A stretch of 64,000 bases of DNA from Cinnamomum chago (lineage: Eukaryota > Streptophyta > Magnoliopsida > Laurales > Lauraceae), in NCBI GenBank assembly GCA_038049695.1, contig CP142454.1, positions 75,555,501 through 75,619,500 on the forward strand, read 5' to 3'. The notes under the pieces are model-generated. The model worked only from the letters and a program-made list of their open reading frames with translations, had not been told where the DNA came from and did not search any database. Positions within the stretch are counted from its first letter, which is position 1. Each line of letters begins with the position of its first letter. The position numbers and the translations under genes were made by a program. Shown here piece by piece: positions 1 to 10,690 of the stretch.

Positions 1-1
1 C

Positions 2-10
2 GAAGAGGAG
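2..10 (+). CDS. Probable 3' end of an upstream DUF674 exon (partial)
   Basis: The window opens with GAA GAG GAG followed by GTACGT, a good plant splice donor at base 11. The paralogous DUF674 copy ends its exon in the same way (GAA GAG GAG then GT at 26641), in the same phase 0. The next exon in this window, at 10135, also starts in phase 0 with the residues expected after this point in the family. I infer that this is the last part of the first-module exon and that the intron runs from 11 to 10134. An unspliced reading would continue through base 76 (stop TAA), which is the alternative. Only nine coding bases are visible, so the call rests on context. Confidence 0.45.
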
Positions 11-76
11 GTACGTGATTTTATCCCACCAAGGGACTGTTTATTAGTAAATGGTTTTGAATCAAAGGGTTTTTAA

Positions 77-1113
77 GAAGGTGAGATGGTTTCAAACAAT
101 TGGAGGATTTTCAATGATTCTTTTGAATTACTTCAAATGAAGGGTAGATGGTCATACATTTATTTTTCTTGAAAGAGAGATTTTTCTTTTTATGGCCATT
201 TGTAAGTCTTCAGCTCTATTTCTCCAGTTCTAGCCACTTTTGGGATTTTCATTAAAAAAAATTAAACTATGATTAAATGGATATATATGAAGAGTAGCCA
301 ATTCTAGCCAATTAGCGATATCGTCACCCTGTGTTACGGTCCTAAATAGTTATAATACTTGATATAGATTTGATATCTGTCAAGTCTCATCTGTCTACGT
401 GGAGTCGAGGGTAACCGGAGAGTGTTACCTGAAGCAGAGTGCGAGCCGTCCCAAGAGGGAAGAAGGGCTACCTCTGCTATAAGAGTGAGAGCGGTCGAGG
501 AGTTGGCTGCGGAAGCGTGGTGGTCTCTCACGGTCCTAAATAGTTATAAGACTTGATTTGACGCGTTTTGTCAGTTTGGGGCTCTTGGGGGTATTGGTTA
601 GTTGCATAACACATCTCCCCAGTAGAAACCTGTAGCACCTTGAGGCTACCTTCACACCTTTCTTCTCCTCGACTATCTTCTTCCGTCTCTCTTCCCACAT
701 CTCTTCTTGGCCATGGTGGTGATGTGCCCCTAACTACCAAACACAAAGTTTGTGTTTTCTTAGGAACTAAATCTTTATTCTCCCGCTATGCAGGAATCAC
801 ATAAGCCATATCAAGTCTACTTTTTCATACTATTCTTCTCTGCAGGATAGCACAAGCACGAGTGCAAGTCCTCTTTGCCTTGCGAAGTCGATCTGAAACC
901 TTGGAGTTGGGATGAATGATGTTTTGGAGTTGCGGGTTTCGGAAAAAAATGAGAAATGAGGGACAATATCGTGATATCACCATGATGGTATTTTCATCAG
1001 AAGAAAAGTACGGCGCCCTCTGTCCCTCCACTGTTTTTATGTTTTTTCTTAACTTATTTGCTTAATAAGAGTTTAGGCTTAGTTTTTTCATAAAAATCCT
1101 TGAATTTTTAGGA
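77..1113. other. Intron or non-coding sequence before the hAT element
   Basis: AT-rich sequence with no convincing coding region. A motif of about 35 bp beginning GGTCCTAAATAGTTATAA occurs twice in direct orientation, near 338 and 533. The sequence between and after the two copies is not alike, so this is a short direct repeat and not a tandem array. If the splice model for the DUF674 gene is right, this is the start of its long intron. Confidence 0.5.
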
Positions 1114-2164
1114 TTCTTAGGCAGTGGTGGACCCACATTGTGGTGATATGGGGTGAACGCCCCAGGTGGGAACTTCAAACCTTCATGGATTTGAATGGGC
1201 CCCTATGTTAGTTTGTTGTTTATTGGCTAATTCATGGGTTGGACAACTCTAGGGGTCCATTGAGTTGTATTCTTTATTTAGAAAATGACCATAAAGATAG
1301 AAGACAAAAAGGACAAGGTGGCAGAGTCTTACGAAAATTAGAAACCTCTTTCTAATTGTGTCCAAACTACTTGTTTTAATCCTAATCGAGTTAGGCAACT
1401 TTAAGCACGACCTATGGGCTGTTTAAAGGACTCAAGGGCTATTCTACAGTTACACATCACATCTCAAAGTTCTGAGTTAGAGATTTAATTGAAAGAATCC
1501 TTCTCTAAAGATTCATTAAGAAGTTGTTCTGACATATTATTTAGAGAGTCAGTCTCTTCTGCATCATTTGTAGAAAAACATCTTCTTCCGTAGAAGATTT
1601 AAAGAGTCAAGCGTAGGATTGAGTCTGTTGCAATTAGCAGTGTGAAGTTGAAGCGTGAAGCGACACAAGGTAACTTCAGTCATTAGGTAAGGGATATCTG
1701 GGGAGGAAATCTGAGTTTCTTATAATTGCGAGATTCATAGTGTTTGATTATTGATCCAGTTTGGATCCGTGGTTTTTTACCTAGTTAGGATTTTCCATGC
1801 TAAATCTTATGTCCTTGTGGTGTGTGCATGTGATTTAATTTCCACTGCATTATTGTTTATATTTTGCACACTATTGGGTTGATTTATTGAGTAGACCAAT
1901 ATAGAGATTGTGAACCCTAAACTTTCACCCTAGACTATGCCCCACATGTGGCTAATATAGTCGCCCCACATCTTTCCAAAGATTGCCCCACATGTATTTA
2001 ATATACTCCCTCTTCTTCAACCTCTTGTTTCTATTTCGAATCCTTTTGTGTCGCACCTATTGAGGTCCTTGTTGCCAGTCCCTACAATCGCAGGCTGCTG
2101 CATCTTCATTTGCCAAACCTCCTTTCATGGTTAGTGAAAGTCCAAGACCGAATCCTAGAGGGGA

Positions 2165-2189
2165 GGGGGGGGGGGGGGGGGGGGGGGGG
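2165..2189 (+). repeat. G25 homopolymer in the solo LTR
   Basis: An uninterrupted run of 25 G follows GAGGGGA and precedes TGAATAGG. The related LTR at 46037 has only eight G at the same place, so the tract has expanded in this copy or is an assembly artefact. It could fold as a G-quadruplex. Confidence 0.8.
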
Positions 2190-3248
2190 TGAATAGGATG
2201 AGCTCTAAAAACCTAGGCCAATTTGAATTCTCTTAACTTTTAAGTCAATTAAGGTTTGATGAAGATTAATTATCTTGTGATAGATATGAATCTCTAAGAT
2301 AAGCATCCACAAGGAATCATCAATTACAAACTTCATACAACCAAAAGTAAATCATTCAAGCAAAGAGAGTAAAAGATCAATCACCATGACAAGCTCATTT
2401 ATAGTGGTTCGGCCAACTTGCCTACATCCACTCCCGATACACTTATCGGTATTCACTAACTTCAATTAAGGTTTAGGATCACCTCAAACCTTACAATCAA
2501 CACTATGTTTTTCAAGGCTTAGCATAAACCTTTACAACATATGCTTTTCAAGGCTAAGCATGAACCTTTACAACAAAGAACTTTTCTCTTAAGAAATATG
2601 CCTAAGAATGCATGGATAAAGAGAACAATGAGGTGCAATAGAGTGCCTCTAAATAGGCTAATTAGAAAGTGAAAACTTAAGTTCTAGAAACATGCATGTG
2701 AATGACAAAGTTTATGTAAAATGCATTTTCTAGAAATTACTCTTTCTCTTTTTGAAGAGATACAATTTTAAAAGATTCAAAGATGATAAATATAAGTTTG
2801 AGAAAGAGTGATTTGTCTAACACATGAATTTAACAAGGTAAACTAACTTGATTTCAAAGAAAACAAATTCAAGTCTAACATGTTTATATTGAACCAAGAA
2901 AACAACTTCATGTGAAATAATGACAACATGTTGTATTCATAGCATATGAGATTTCTAAGATATTAGGCATGTTATGAAAGACAACATTCTAAAAGAAAAG
3001 CAACTTATTAATCATGTTTAGAAAGAGATCAAAGATTTGAAACAAAACATGATTTCAAAAAGACTAGGATTAAAGAAAGCACACCCATTTGAAGATCAAA
3101 GGTTGGTTTAATGGAATGGCTTCATAATCCCCTTAGAAATGCTCTTGAGAAGTTGCTTAGCCTTGGCTTCAAAGGTCTCTCAAATCTCAGCAACTTTCCC
3201 CAACCAAAAAGCCACTTTTTATAAAGATAAAGTTGCCAACGGCTAGTC

Positions 3249-3392
3249 CTCGGTCGACCTAGAAAGGGGTCTCGGTCGACCGAGAAAGCACAACGGTCAT
3301 ATTTCTGACCGTTGGCATGTTACAGTTCAGGTTCTGTCCACTCGTCCGACAGTGTTCTCGGTCGACCGAGAAGCAGGTCTCGGTCGACCGAC
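3249..3392. repeat. Two pairs of CTCGGTCGACCGAG palindromes
   Basis: The motif CTCGGTCGACCGAG or a one- or two-base variant starts at 3249, 3271, 3357 and 3379. Within each pair the start-to-start distance is 22 bp, about two helical turns. The pairs are 108 bp apart. Each unit is self-complementary around GTCGAC. The function is unknown. The spacing would suit binding of paired dimeric proteins or folding of the transcript. Confidence 0.8.
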
Positions 3393-5064
3393 GACACTGC
3401 CAGAAACAGCCCAGATTTTTGACAATTGAGAGAAACTTGTAACTTTTGAGGGCACCTTCCAAGGGACTTTTAAACACATCTACCAAGCATTAAATCATGA
3501 CTGAAAGAAGATGAAAACTTAGATTTTAAAGCCATGAAAACTCCAAAGCACAATAATGAATTTAAAGTTAGAAACTTTGGAAAGCTTGGAAGGATTTTTG
3601 AAATCAAAAACTCCAAGAACTGAAGAGTCAACCTGAATATGAAAACCATGCATTACAATTGATAAAAACAAAGATTTAAGAAGTTGAAATATGCATGATG
3701 ATCCTAAGAATAAAACCATGTATGAATGAGATGACAAGCTTATGAAAGTAAATGCATCCTATCAAATTGCAACAAAACAAAAACTCTAACAGTTAGTCCT
3801 CTCTCTTGTAACACACACCAAATAACCTTAATAATTGAACCCCATTTCCGTCTCTTCATAATCACTATATACCTAAACCCAAACTCTTAATTTTCAAATC
3901 CTAAATCCCCAAATCCTAAATCAAACCCTAAGTCCTAAATCACCAAATCTTAGTGCATCTACAAACCCAAAGATGACCACATCCACTCCCGCTATCATGT
4001 CTTCTTACCCCCACTTTGATTTAAACATGGAACTTTACTCCCATTATTCAAAGGTTGGAAGCTTAAAGAAAGTGAAAATGGAACGAACGGGTATTCTGAA
4101 AATGTTATTGTATTCAATTTTTTCTTACACACCTGCTCACCATGAGTTTGTAGCAATCTTCGTTGGCATCGATTTTGACATATAAATTTGAGTGAAAGGA
4201 TAATGTAAGTTCGAGTATCTAAAATCAAGTTGAGTGAGAGAATAACATAAGTTTGAGTAACTAAAATCAAGGTTAGAATAAATCTTTATCCATCTAATAC
4301 TTTTTTGATACTTCTGATTAGCATTCTAAGCTCTCCATTGCTTAATCTCCAATAACTGGCATGCATCTAATTGAGTTCTACATGAGCTGGACATTTTCTG
4401 AAGAAAAATTTATAGGTGCTATTACTACATATAACTAAATCCTTTATTTAAAAAATATAATCCATGTTGCACAGTAGCTAAAAGTCCACTGTTCAGTTTA
4501 GGTAATGAAATCTTTTCATTTTAAACCAATGTAGAAAGAAGGGGCATCCAAAATATTTTTCATAAAGCACCTTCTGGATTGTCTATGTGAGTGAGCTCTT
4601 TAGATGCTAGAGCTTTAGGTTTTTTCTTGCAAAAGGAAAGTAGATATCAATAAAACTATAGAAATCAAGCTTTAACTACTTATTTCTTCTTCATGAAAAC
4701 TGTGAAGAATTGACTATGCAATTGAACGAAGATGAGTGGATGAATGATTATTTACTTGTGTGTGTATGTGTGTGTGTGTATAGAAATACATATTTAATAG
4801 CATTGAAAATGAGACAATCACGACGCTTTCAAAACATGAAGAACCATCTAGGGCAATTGTAAAAACTTTATTTTAGAGTCAATATAACTTTTGGTGACAG
4901 GAATGCATGTATGCTAATTGATACAATTAAATATTTTGTATCAATTTAAATGTGGTACATTTGTTTCTTTCGCTATTATTAATGTGCAAAAAAAGTCAAG
5001 AAAAAGTCCAGCAAAAGTTTAACCCCACCCCAATGAAAATCATGGGTCCGCCACTGTTCTTAGG

Positions 5065-6069
5065 TATTCATTTCTTGCAAACAAACGGGCCCTAAAGAGT
5101 TTAGGAGAAATTATTTGATGGTCTATCACGGGTCTTCAACTTTAGTCTTTCATTTTTTTAGCCCCTAAGATTAGTAGATTTTTTTATGTGATGCCTTTCC
5201 ACAGGAGGGTCTAAAAGTGAATGGTGAAAGGTGATGGCCATTCAAATAACCTACCCTTTGATAGAAAACAATTACCCACCCATCGCCCTATTAAATTGAT
5301 TTTTAAGAAGGCGATGTCGCATCTCCATTTCCACCTTTGTAACACTACTTTGATAGAACTCTTTTTACAATGAATTCTTAGGAAATCAATTCCAAGTAAG
5401 CAAACACGCAATCTCATTTTTTTTCTTTTTCTTTTTTAAGTAGGTTCACAACTTTGGTTAATGCTATTAAGAGCAGAATTTCTGGGATTTAGAAAATATA
5501 GTTTATAGATTCATTCTTTACTTGCTGGGTTCTTAGAATGCTTAGGATCATTGCTACTTTGCCAACGTCCCACTTGTATAGCTGGTACTAATTTCTTGGA
5601 TTTGTAAGCAAAACCTTTACGTTAAAAAGGGACTGAAAGTGAAAGATTAAAGTTGAGAGATCCCATCGAGGCTATTAGATGATCCAACCTTCAATAAGTA
5701 ACGTTACCCAATTATCATCCTTGTAATTGGAAAAGTGATCATCCTATGTAGATCTCTACTTTTACATTCTTCATTCCTAACGGACACTCCTTTTGTAAAA
5801 TCTCCTTTACTAGTATTTCCTACAAATTCACAAGAAAGGGCCTTCTATTAAGAGACTAAACTCCCTAGGGGCCTGTTTGTCTATTACTCAATACAATTAT
5901 AAAAAGGATCCTCATGGTCCTCTACTGTACCCTAGTTGGTTAGGGACATGGGTCTATGAGTTTTGAGTTTGTGAGCTTGAGTCCCCAGATTTATAAAAAA
6001 AAATGAAAAAATTAAAATAAAAGAAAGGAAGAGGAAGAAGGATAGGGAAGGCCAAGAACTTGTAGGGAG

Positions 6070-6105
<36 letters not shown>

Positions 6106-6322
6106 CCCCGTAATAAATACCCCTTGCTAAAATGATTCCATCTGTACCCTCGTTATTTAATTCCTACAAAATTGATACCTCCATTTAGATCTCCACCCTT
6201 GACAATTCTCTCTCCACCCCCGAGGCCCCCCTTAAGTAGATCCCTTTCCTACAAGTTCTGAAAATTCAATCTAATGAGGCAAAAGACCCCAAGACAAAGG
6301 ATGATGGGTGGAGATCCACAAA
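5065..6322. other. Intron sequence with a dispersed repeat copy and a poly-C tract
   Basis: No coding region is seen. The stretch 5183-5310 is one copy of a dispersed repeat (GGGTCTAAAAGTGAATGG, then ATTACCCACCCA) also found near 26770-26905 and, in pieces, near 6540 and 9800. A tract of 33 C (6070-6102), a T and six more C lies before 6110. Confidence 0.5.
6070..6109. repeat. Poly-C tract
   Basis: C33, one T, then C6. The minus strand is a strong G-quadruplex candidate. Exact length in the genome is uncertain because long homopolymers are often miscalled. Confidence 0.75.
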
Positions 6323-6527
6323 CACTACACCAAAAATCGGAAATTGGAACGGAAAAGCGTTCCTAATCCTCCCGTTCCTAATCCGTTAAACCGTTCCAAT
6401 TTCCGTTCCAATTTTGATTAGGAACGGTTGGTACCAAATTGGAACGGAAATTGGAACGGTTTAACGAATTAGGAACGGGAGGATTAGGAACGCTTTTCCG
6501 TTCCAATTTTCGATTTTTGGTGTAGTG
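6323..6527. mobile_element. Foldback MITE with CACTA-type ends
   Basis: This 205-bp element starts CACTACACCAAAAATCG and ends with the exact complement, CGATTTTTGGTGTAGTG. AAA lies on both sides as a 3-bp target duplication. The two halves are inverted copies for about 90 bases each, with a short loop near 6410-6435 and GGAACG/CGTTCC motifs repeated along the arms. CACTA termini with 3-bp duplications point to mobilisation by a CACTA (En/Spm) transposase. The long near-perfect hairpin could be a source of small RNAs if transcribed as part of the surrounding intron. Confidence 0.9.
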
Positions 6528-6784
6528 AAAGGATTACCAAAGTATCCTCCCTTTGGTTAGAAATGATTGCCCACCTTCCATCCTATGAAAGTAAGTCATA
6601 GAATAGACATCCACTTCCACCTTGACTCTTTGCTGCTCCTAAGTATCGCTTCCATATTATTCTATATCCTGAGAATTCCTAGGATTTTTAAGCAATGTCT
6701 TCCTATCAAATGATTTATAAGGACCTTTTGTTTAACTCGTCATTGAATTCTTAGGATATTTAAGCAATGCCTATCTATCGAAGG
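6528..6784. repeat. Dispersed repeat pieces flanking the 3.0-kb solo LTR
   Basis: The stretch 6540-6650 resembles the dispersed repeat at 5183 and 26765 (TTAGAAATGATTGCCCACC). A second piece ends at 6784 with TCGAAGG and resumes at 9800 with AAAAGGGGTTAAAAGTGAAGG. The solo LTR therefore landed inside a copy of this repeat. Confidence 0.5.
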
Positions 6785-9700
6785 TGTCACGTCCCCCAAA
6801 ATACGAATTGGGGAGAAACGTGAGAAATAAATTAAATTCAAATTTTCCTGTGTTTAATACAACACAAGCTTCCAAAAAGTGGACCCACAAAAAATTTCTA
6901 CCTGTGGTGAGTCAAAAATATATTTCATTAAATGCAACGGAAACTTATTCAATTGGTATTCAATGATCATAAATAAGATCCAACACGAAAATCAAATAAA
7001 CATTAAATGTTAAAGTTGCAGAAAGAATAAAACAATTACTAAAGAAATGTTTATCATTAAAGGAAGTTCATCTAAATAATTGCTAAGATGACGTTCACTC
7101 TCATGCAGGCTCAAACGGTTCCGAAACCGTCTCCGGCATCCCACTCGGGCTCATCAGTTGGCTCAAACGTTTAAAACGCTTGATCCTCCTCCGTCTCCTG
7201 GGTAAAGTAGGGCTCGGTACCTATGCACCAAATATTACAACGTAAACAGCAAGTACATAATCATAATTCGAAATTTAACACAACAACGAGAAGAATATAA
7301 ACGAGAGTGATCATATAACAGTAATGACAGTAATAATGACAAGAAATGACGTATAGCCTAATCCAAATAAAACAAAAGGAGCAATATAATTCACACGAAG
7401 ACAAGTGTCCCTGTTTTGGGTGGTCAGCCCTAAATAAATCGGGAGAGCCCGTCCATAACGTCGGTGGTCATAAACCGATCGAATGAAAAACAAATCAGGA
7501 TAACCTGTTCACATTCAAAGCGGATTATAAGTGATCCGGTCACATCGGTGATCAACCGTCCATATATCGAGCTGCAGTCGTCCATAAATGACCCACATAA
7601 ACATAAATATATAAGCATAATAAACTTGAATAATAAAGCTCCGACACAAGAGTCCTAAGTCAAAGTAAAGTGCTGGCCATTCCACATCCCATATCATAAT
7701 CAAATCATCGTTACAAAATTTGCCAAGCCACTTTATAGTCCATAACACACAATAGGGTATGCATCTAAAGGAGTACATATCCTAAACCAACATAGATATG
7801 CATGCGAAGGTTAATACATAAATACAAATCGATCCTAAGGTCAAACATAAGGTCTCGTACCCCACAACCATAGAAATCTCTAATAAATATAAGATCAACG
7901 CATCCCTTTTCCATCAATGGTGCATAGACCCACTTAAGGGTTTTCCAATAGAAATGAGTTGAACTCAAATTCATTAGGATTTCCCCGAGGTCATACAAAG
8001 TACTAAACCCCATGTTTGTAATATACCGTATGCCCGTACGGTATTTACTTAGTCCAATGATCCAATTAATAGAATTCGAAAAATATAATTTTAACACATT
8101 AAAACCAAAAATACCATTTAAAATCAATTTGTAAATAATACCCTTAATGTATAATTTTAGAAAACCTAAGGACCCCATCTATAATATTTTTCAAATTCAA
8201 CTCTTATAAAATAGGCTCAAGAGCCTAAGTGGGTTTATAACCTAATCAGGCCCCAATCTCAAATTCCATAAAGCTAGGCTCCATGTAGGGCCCAATCTCA
8301 AATTCCATAAGGCTAAGCTCCATGTACTGTCATGGACACATGGCTCCCTCACTCTAAATTATGCCCAAGTCAACAATCCCCTTACTTTATCCCCATACCT
8401 GTGATGTCATCAAGTCATCATCTTTCCCCTTTATTCCTTTCATCTCCACTACATGTACACAGGTCCAACCAACACAGAACTCAGTTCTGTGAAAGAAGTT
8501 CAACGTGAGCACAACTGGGCACTCAGATTGTAGGTTCCACTGATCACTAACCCATCATCCCCTCACAGGCATATGTCGCCCAGGTCTACATGGAAAAAGG
8601 ATCGGCCCGGATCAATGATCAAACCACCTAGTGGGTCCCACCACTGCCTAATGTCCAAACTAATTCTTTTTCCCTCAACCATGCATCCCCTGATCAACCT
8701 AAAGGATAGTGGGCCCGGGATGTCCATTGCTTATGGGACCAGCCCCCTTAAGGTCGCCCGTGGGTCCTCCTTCGGATCCACGGTTCAGATCTAACATCCG
8801 GGGCCCACCTGGGTCCCACAATCAAACATACAGAGAGTCCCTAAATTACATGCGTTCCCTGTTACAATTCCACTCCCTGCATTATGTAATTCCGCCTGCC
8901 CATTAAGGTCACTTGAAATAATGGTCTCACATCCCCAAACACAATTCTAAGAAGATGAAAAGGGTTTTTGAAATCCAACAACAGAAGATGGAAAAAGGGG
9001 TTTTGAAAATCCAAACAACAGTGCGGTGGCCAATAGTTGCAACAGTAACGTCAATGTAAGCAACTCAATTGGGTCATCCCAAATCTCCGGTATCATTGCA
9101 GAACAAAATCGAATTACAAAATTATTATAAGAACATGCATTCAAGGGTTTCTACATGCATCTACACTGGAATCAACAAGAACATTAAATTCACAAATTAT
9201 ATTTAGGTATTTGCCTTTTTACCGGGGTTGAAGAAAAAGCAATAGATCCTAACCAAAACCCAAACCGAGATTCCCACAGCGCTCAATCACAATCCTAACA
9301 CCGATCTGATATAAGAGATGAGAAAGAAATACCCATATGATTAGATCTATGATATTCCTACCCAAAACCTAGCATCGGAAAGAAAAAGGGGATAACCCAA
9401 GAATACAGATATACTTCTAATGATTTGAGGAAAGGGTTACCTGATATGAGAAAGTTGAGCCAAGAATGCTGGTATCCTCTGATCTTGATTCTGATGGCTG
9501 GATCATAAAGCTGGAATGACTTGGGAAGTTGAAAGAGGAAGAAGACGAAGAGGTTACGGGAGGAGTTGCAGAGAGATAAGTTGTGAATATTAAAATTAGG
9601 GATTAGGTTAAGAAGATATCCTCTAGGCTTAAGTCATTGGGTCAAAACCACGGGTCAGGTCATCTACCCACTAACCCAACTCACTAACTCACGCATCTAA

Positions 9701-9799
9701 TCTAACGTGTGACCCGCTTAAATAACTAAAATACATTAAATTAATATAATACTAATATTTTAATAATAAATATAATTAGTGGCGGGGCCGGATCTTACA
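6785..9799 (-). mobile_element. Solo LTR of a Tekay/Del-like Gypsy family
   Basis: It starts TGTCACGTCCCCC and ends GGCCGGATCTTACA, 3,015 bp, without any retrotransposon coding region. The left flank is GAAGG and the right flank AAAAG, a 5-bp duplication with two G/A differences. The interrupted host repeat on both sides supports the boundaries. The termini and an internal block at 7140-7240 (GTTGGCTCA, then CTCCTCC, then TGCACC) resemble the LTR at 42955-45796, whose element is on the minus strand, so minus orientation is inferred. Reading frames up to 137 codons inside have no recognisable similarity and are taken as chance. Confidence 0.75.
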
Positions 9800-10134
9800 A
9801 AAAGGGGTTAAAAGTGAAGGATTAGAGGTGAAGATCAAAAGGCGCCTCCAATCTGCTATTTAACAGAAATTGGTTACCCACCCATCACTTTGGTAAATTA
9901 AGTCTTATGAAATTGGTAAGTCCCATAAAGATCTCTTCCTTAGACCCTTCATGCCTCTCATCTGTAAGACTATTCCAATAAATAAATAAGATCCTTTACT
10001 ATGAACTCAATACGAAGGAATTCAATACGAAGTATGCATATAGGCCCTTAATCTCGATTTCATTTGTTTGTTTCACCTCCTTCTAAGGGTAAAGGGATAC
10101 TAACTCATGAAAATGGTACTCCTATGGCATTCAG
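9800..10134 (+). other. End of the long DUF674 intron with acceptor
   Basis: Non-coding. The first 120 bases continue the dispersed repeat interrupted by the solo LTR (TTACCCACCCATCACTTTGG). The last bases, CCTATGGCATTCAG before 10135, form the inferred splice acceptor. Confidence 0.5.
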
Positions 10135-10652
10135 GTTTTGCATCTGCTTAAGCGTTTGTTACCATCCGAGACACCTTTAGCAGATGTATTTCTAGGGGAG
10201 CTCAATGTGGATCACGGGGTAGACCTTGATATGAAAGTCATAGCTCTTCATTCCGAAGAGATGGTTCAACCTCAAACAGAGAAAGAGATATGCACTGACT
10301 CCAGGAAGATGACTGTTAAGTTATTTCAAAGCAAATCAAACAACAAGGTCTTGTATGCAGAATGTGGGGAAGAATTTGCAGACCTATTGTTTAGTCTCCT
10401 TGCCTATCCTCTTGGTTCCATAGTTAAATGCTTGGGTGGACGTACTAGCATGGGATGTTTAGATAACTTATACAAGAGTGTTGAAGATTTGAACTTTAAG
10501 GATTGCATGAAATCTGAGGAATGCAAAGCCATGCTACTTGACCCGAAGCTAGCACCCTATTTTGGGACTAAGAACCAACTACTACAGATTGAAGAACAAG
10601 TTCCATGTAAGCCCATCATTCTTCATCCCCTGATTTCTATGATGCCTAGATA

Positions 10653-10690
<38 letters not shown>

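Larger units (their letters stand above)
2135..3791. mobile_element. Solo LTR nested in the hAT element
   Basis: It starts TGAAAGTCC, ends CTCTAACA, and is flanked by perfect 5-bp duplications GTTAG (2130-2134 and 3792-3796). No PBS, PPT or coding region lies inside, so it is a solo LTR of 1,657 bp. Near the start is CCTAGAGGGG, then a run of 25 G (2165-2189), then TGAATAGG. The same opening (TGAAAGTTC, CCTAGAGGGGG, TGAATAGG) recurs at 46037, so the two belong to related families. Both also share a later phrase in which a gtggtt(c/t)gg context precedes GCCTACATCCACT. Paired SalI-type palindromes lie at 3249-3392. The superfamily cannot be assigned without internal sequence. Confidence 0.85.
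1122..5056. mobile_element. Non-autonomous hAT-type DNA transposon
   Basis: The ends are inverted repeats: CAGTGGTGGACCCA at 1122 and TGGGTCCGCCACTG ending at 5056, with one mismatch. Perfect 8-bp target-site duplications, TTCTTAGG, flank it at 1114-1121 and 5057-5064. CAGTGGCGGA-type termini with 8-bp duplications are typical of plant hAT elements. No transposase reading frame is visible, so it would depend on a partner. A solo LTR sits inside it at 2135-3791, leaving about 2.3 kb of hAT sequence proper. A GCCCCACAT motif recurs three times near 1939-2000, and an imperfect direct repeat of about 45 bp lies near 4190-4270. Confidence 0.9.

Noticed and set aside
2-76. Protein end read straight through base 76
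   Set aside because: Open to a TAA, but bases 11-16 are a strong splice donor and the following residues do not fit DUF674, whereas the exon at 10135 does. Kept only as an alternative.
338-580. Tandem duplication near the left end
   Set aside because: Only about 35 bases match; the rest of the supposed units is unrelated.
7765-8178. 137-codon minus-strand ORF
   Set aside because: Lies inside the solo LTR at 6785-9799, has low-complexity hydrophobic composition and no family resemblance.
10607-10686. Continuation of the DUF674 exon through the TA repeat
   Set aside because: It would give a Tyr-Ile tail. Splicing at 10607 restores the family pattern in frame with 11033.
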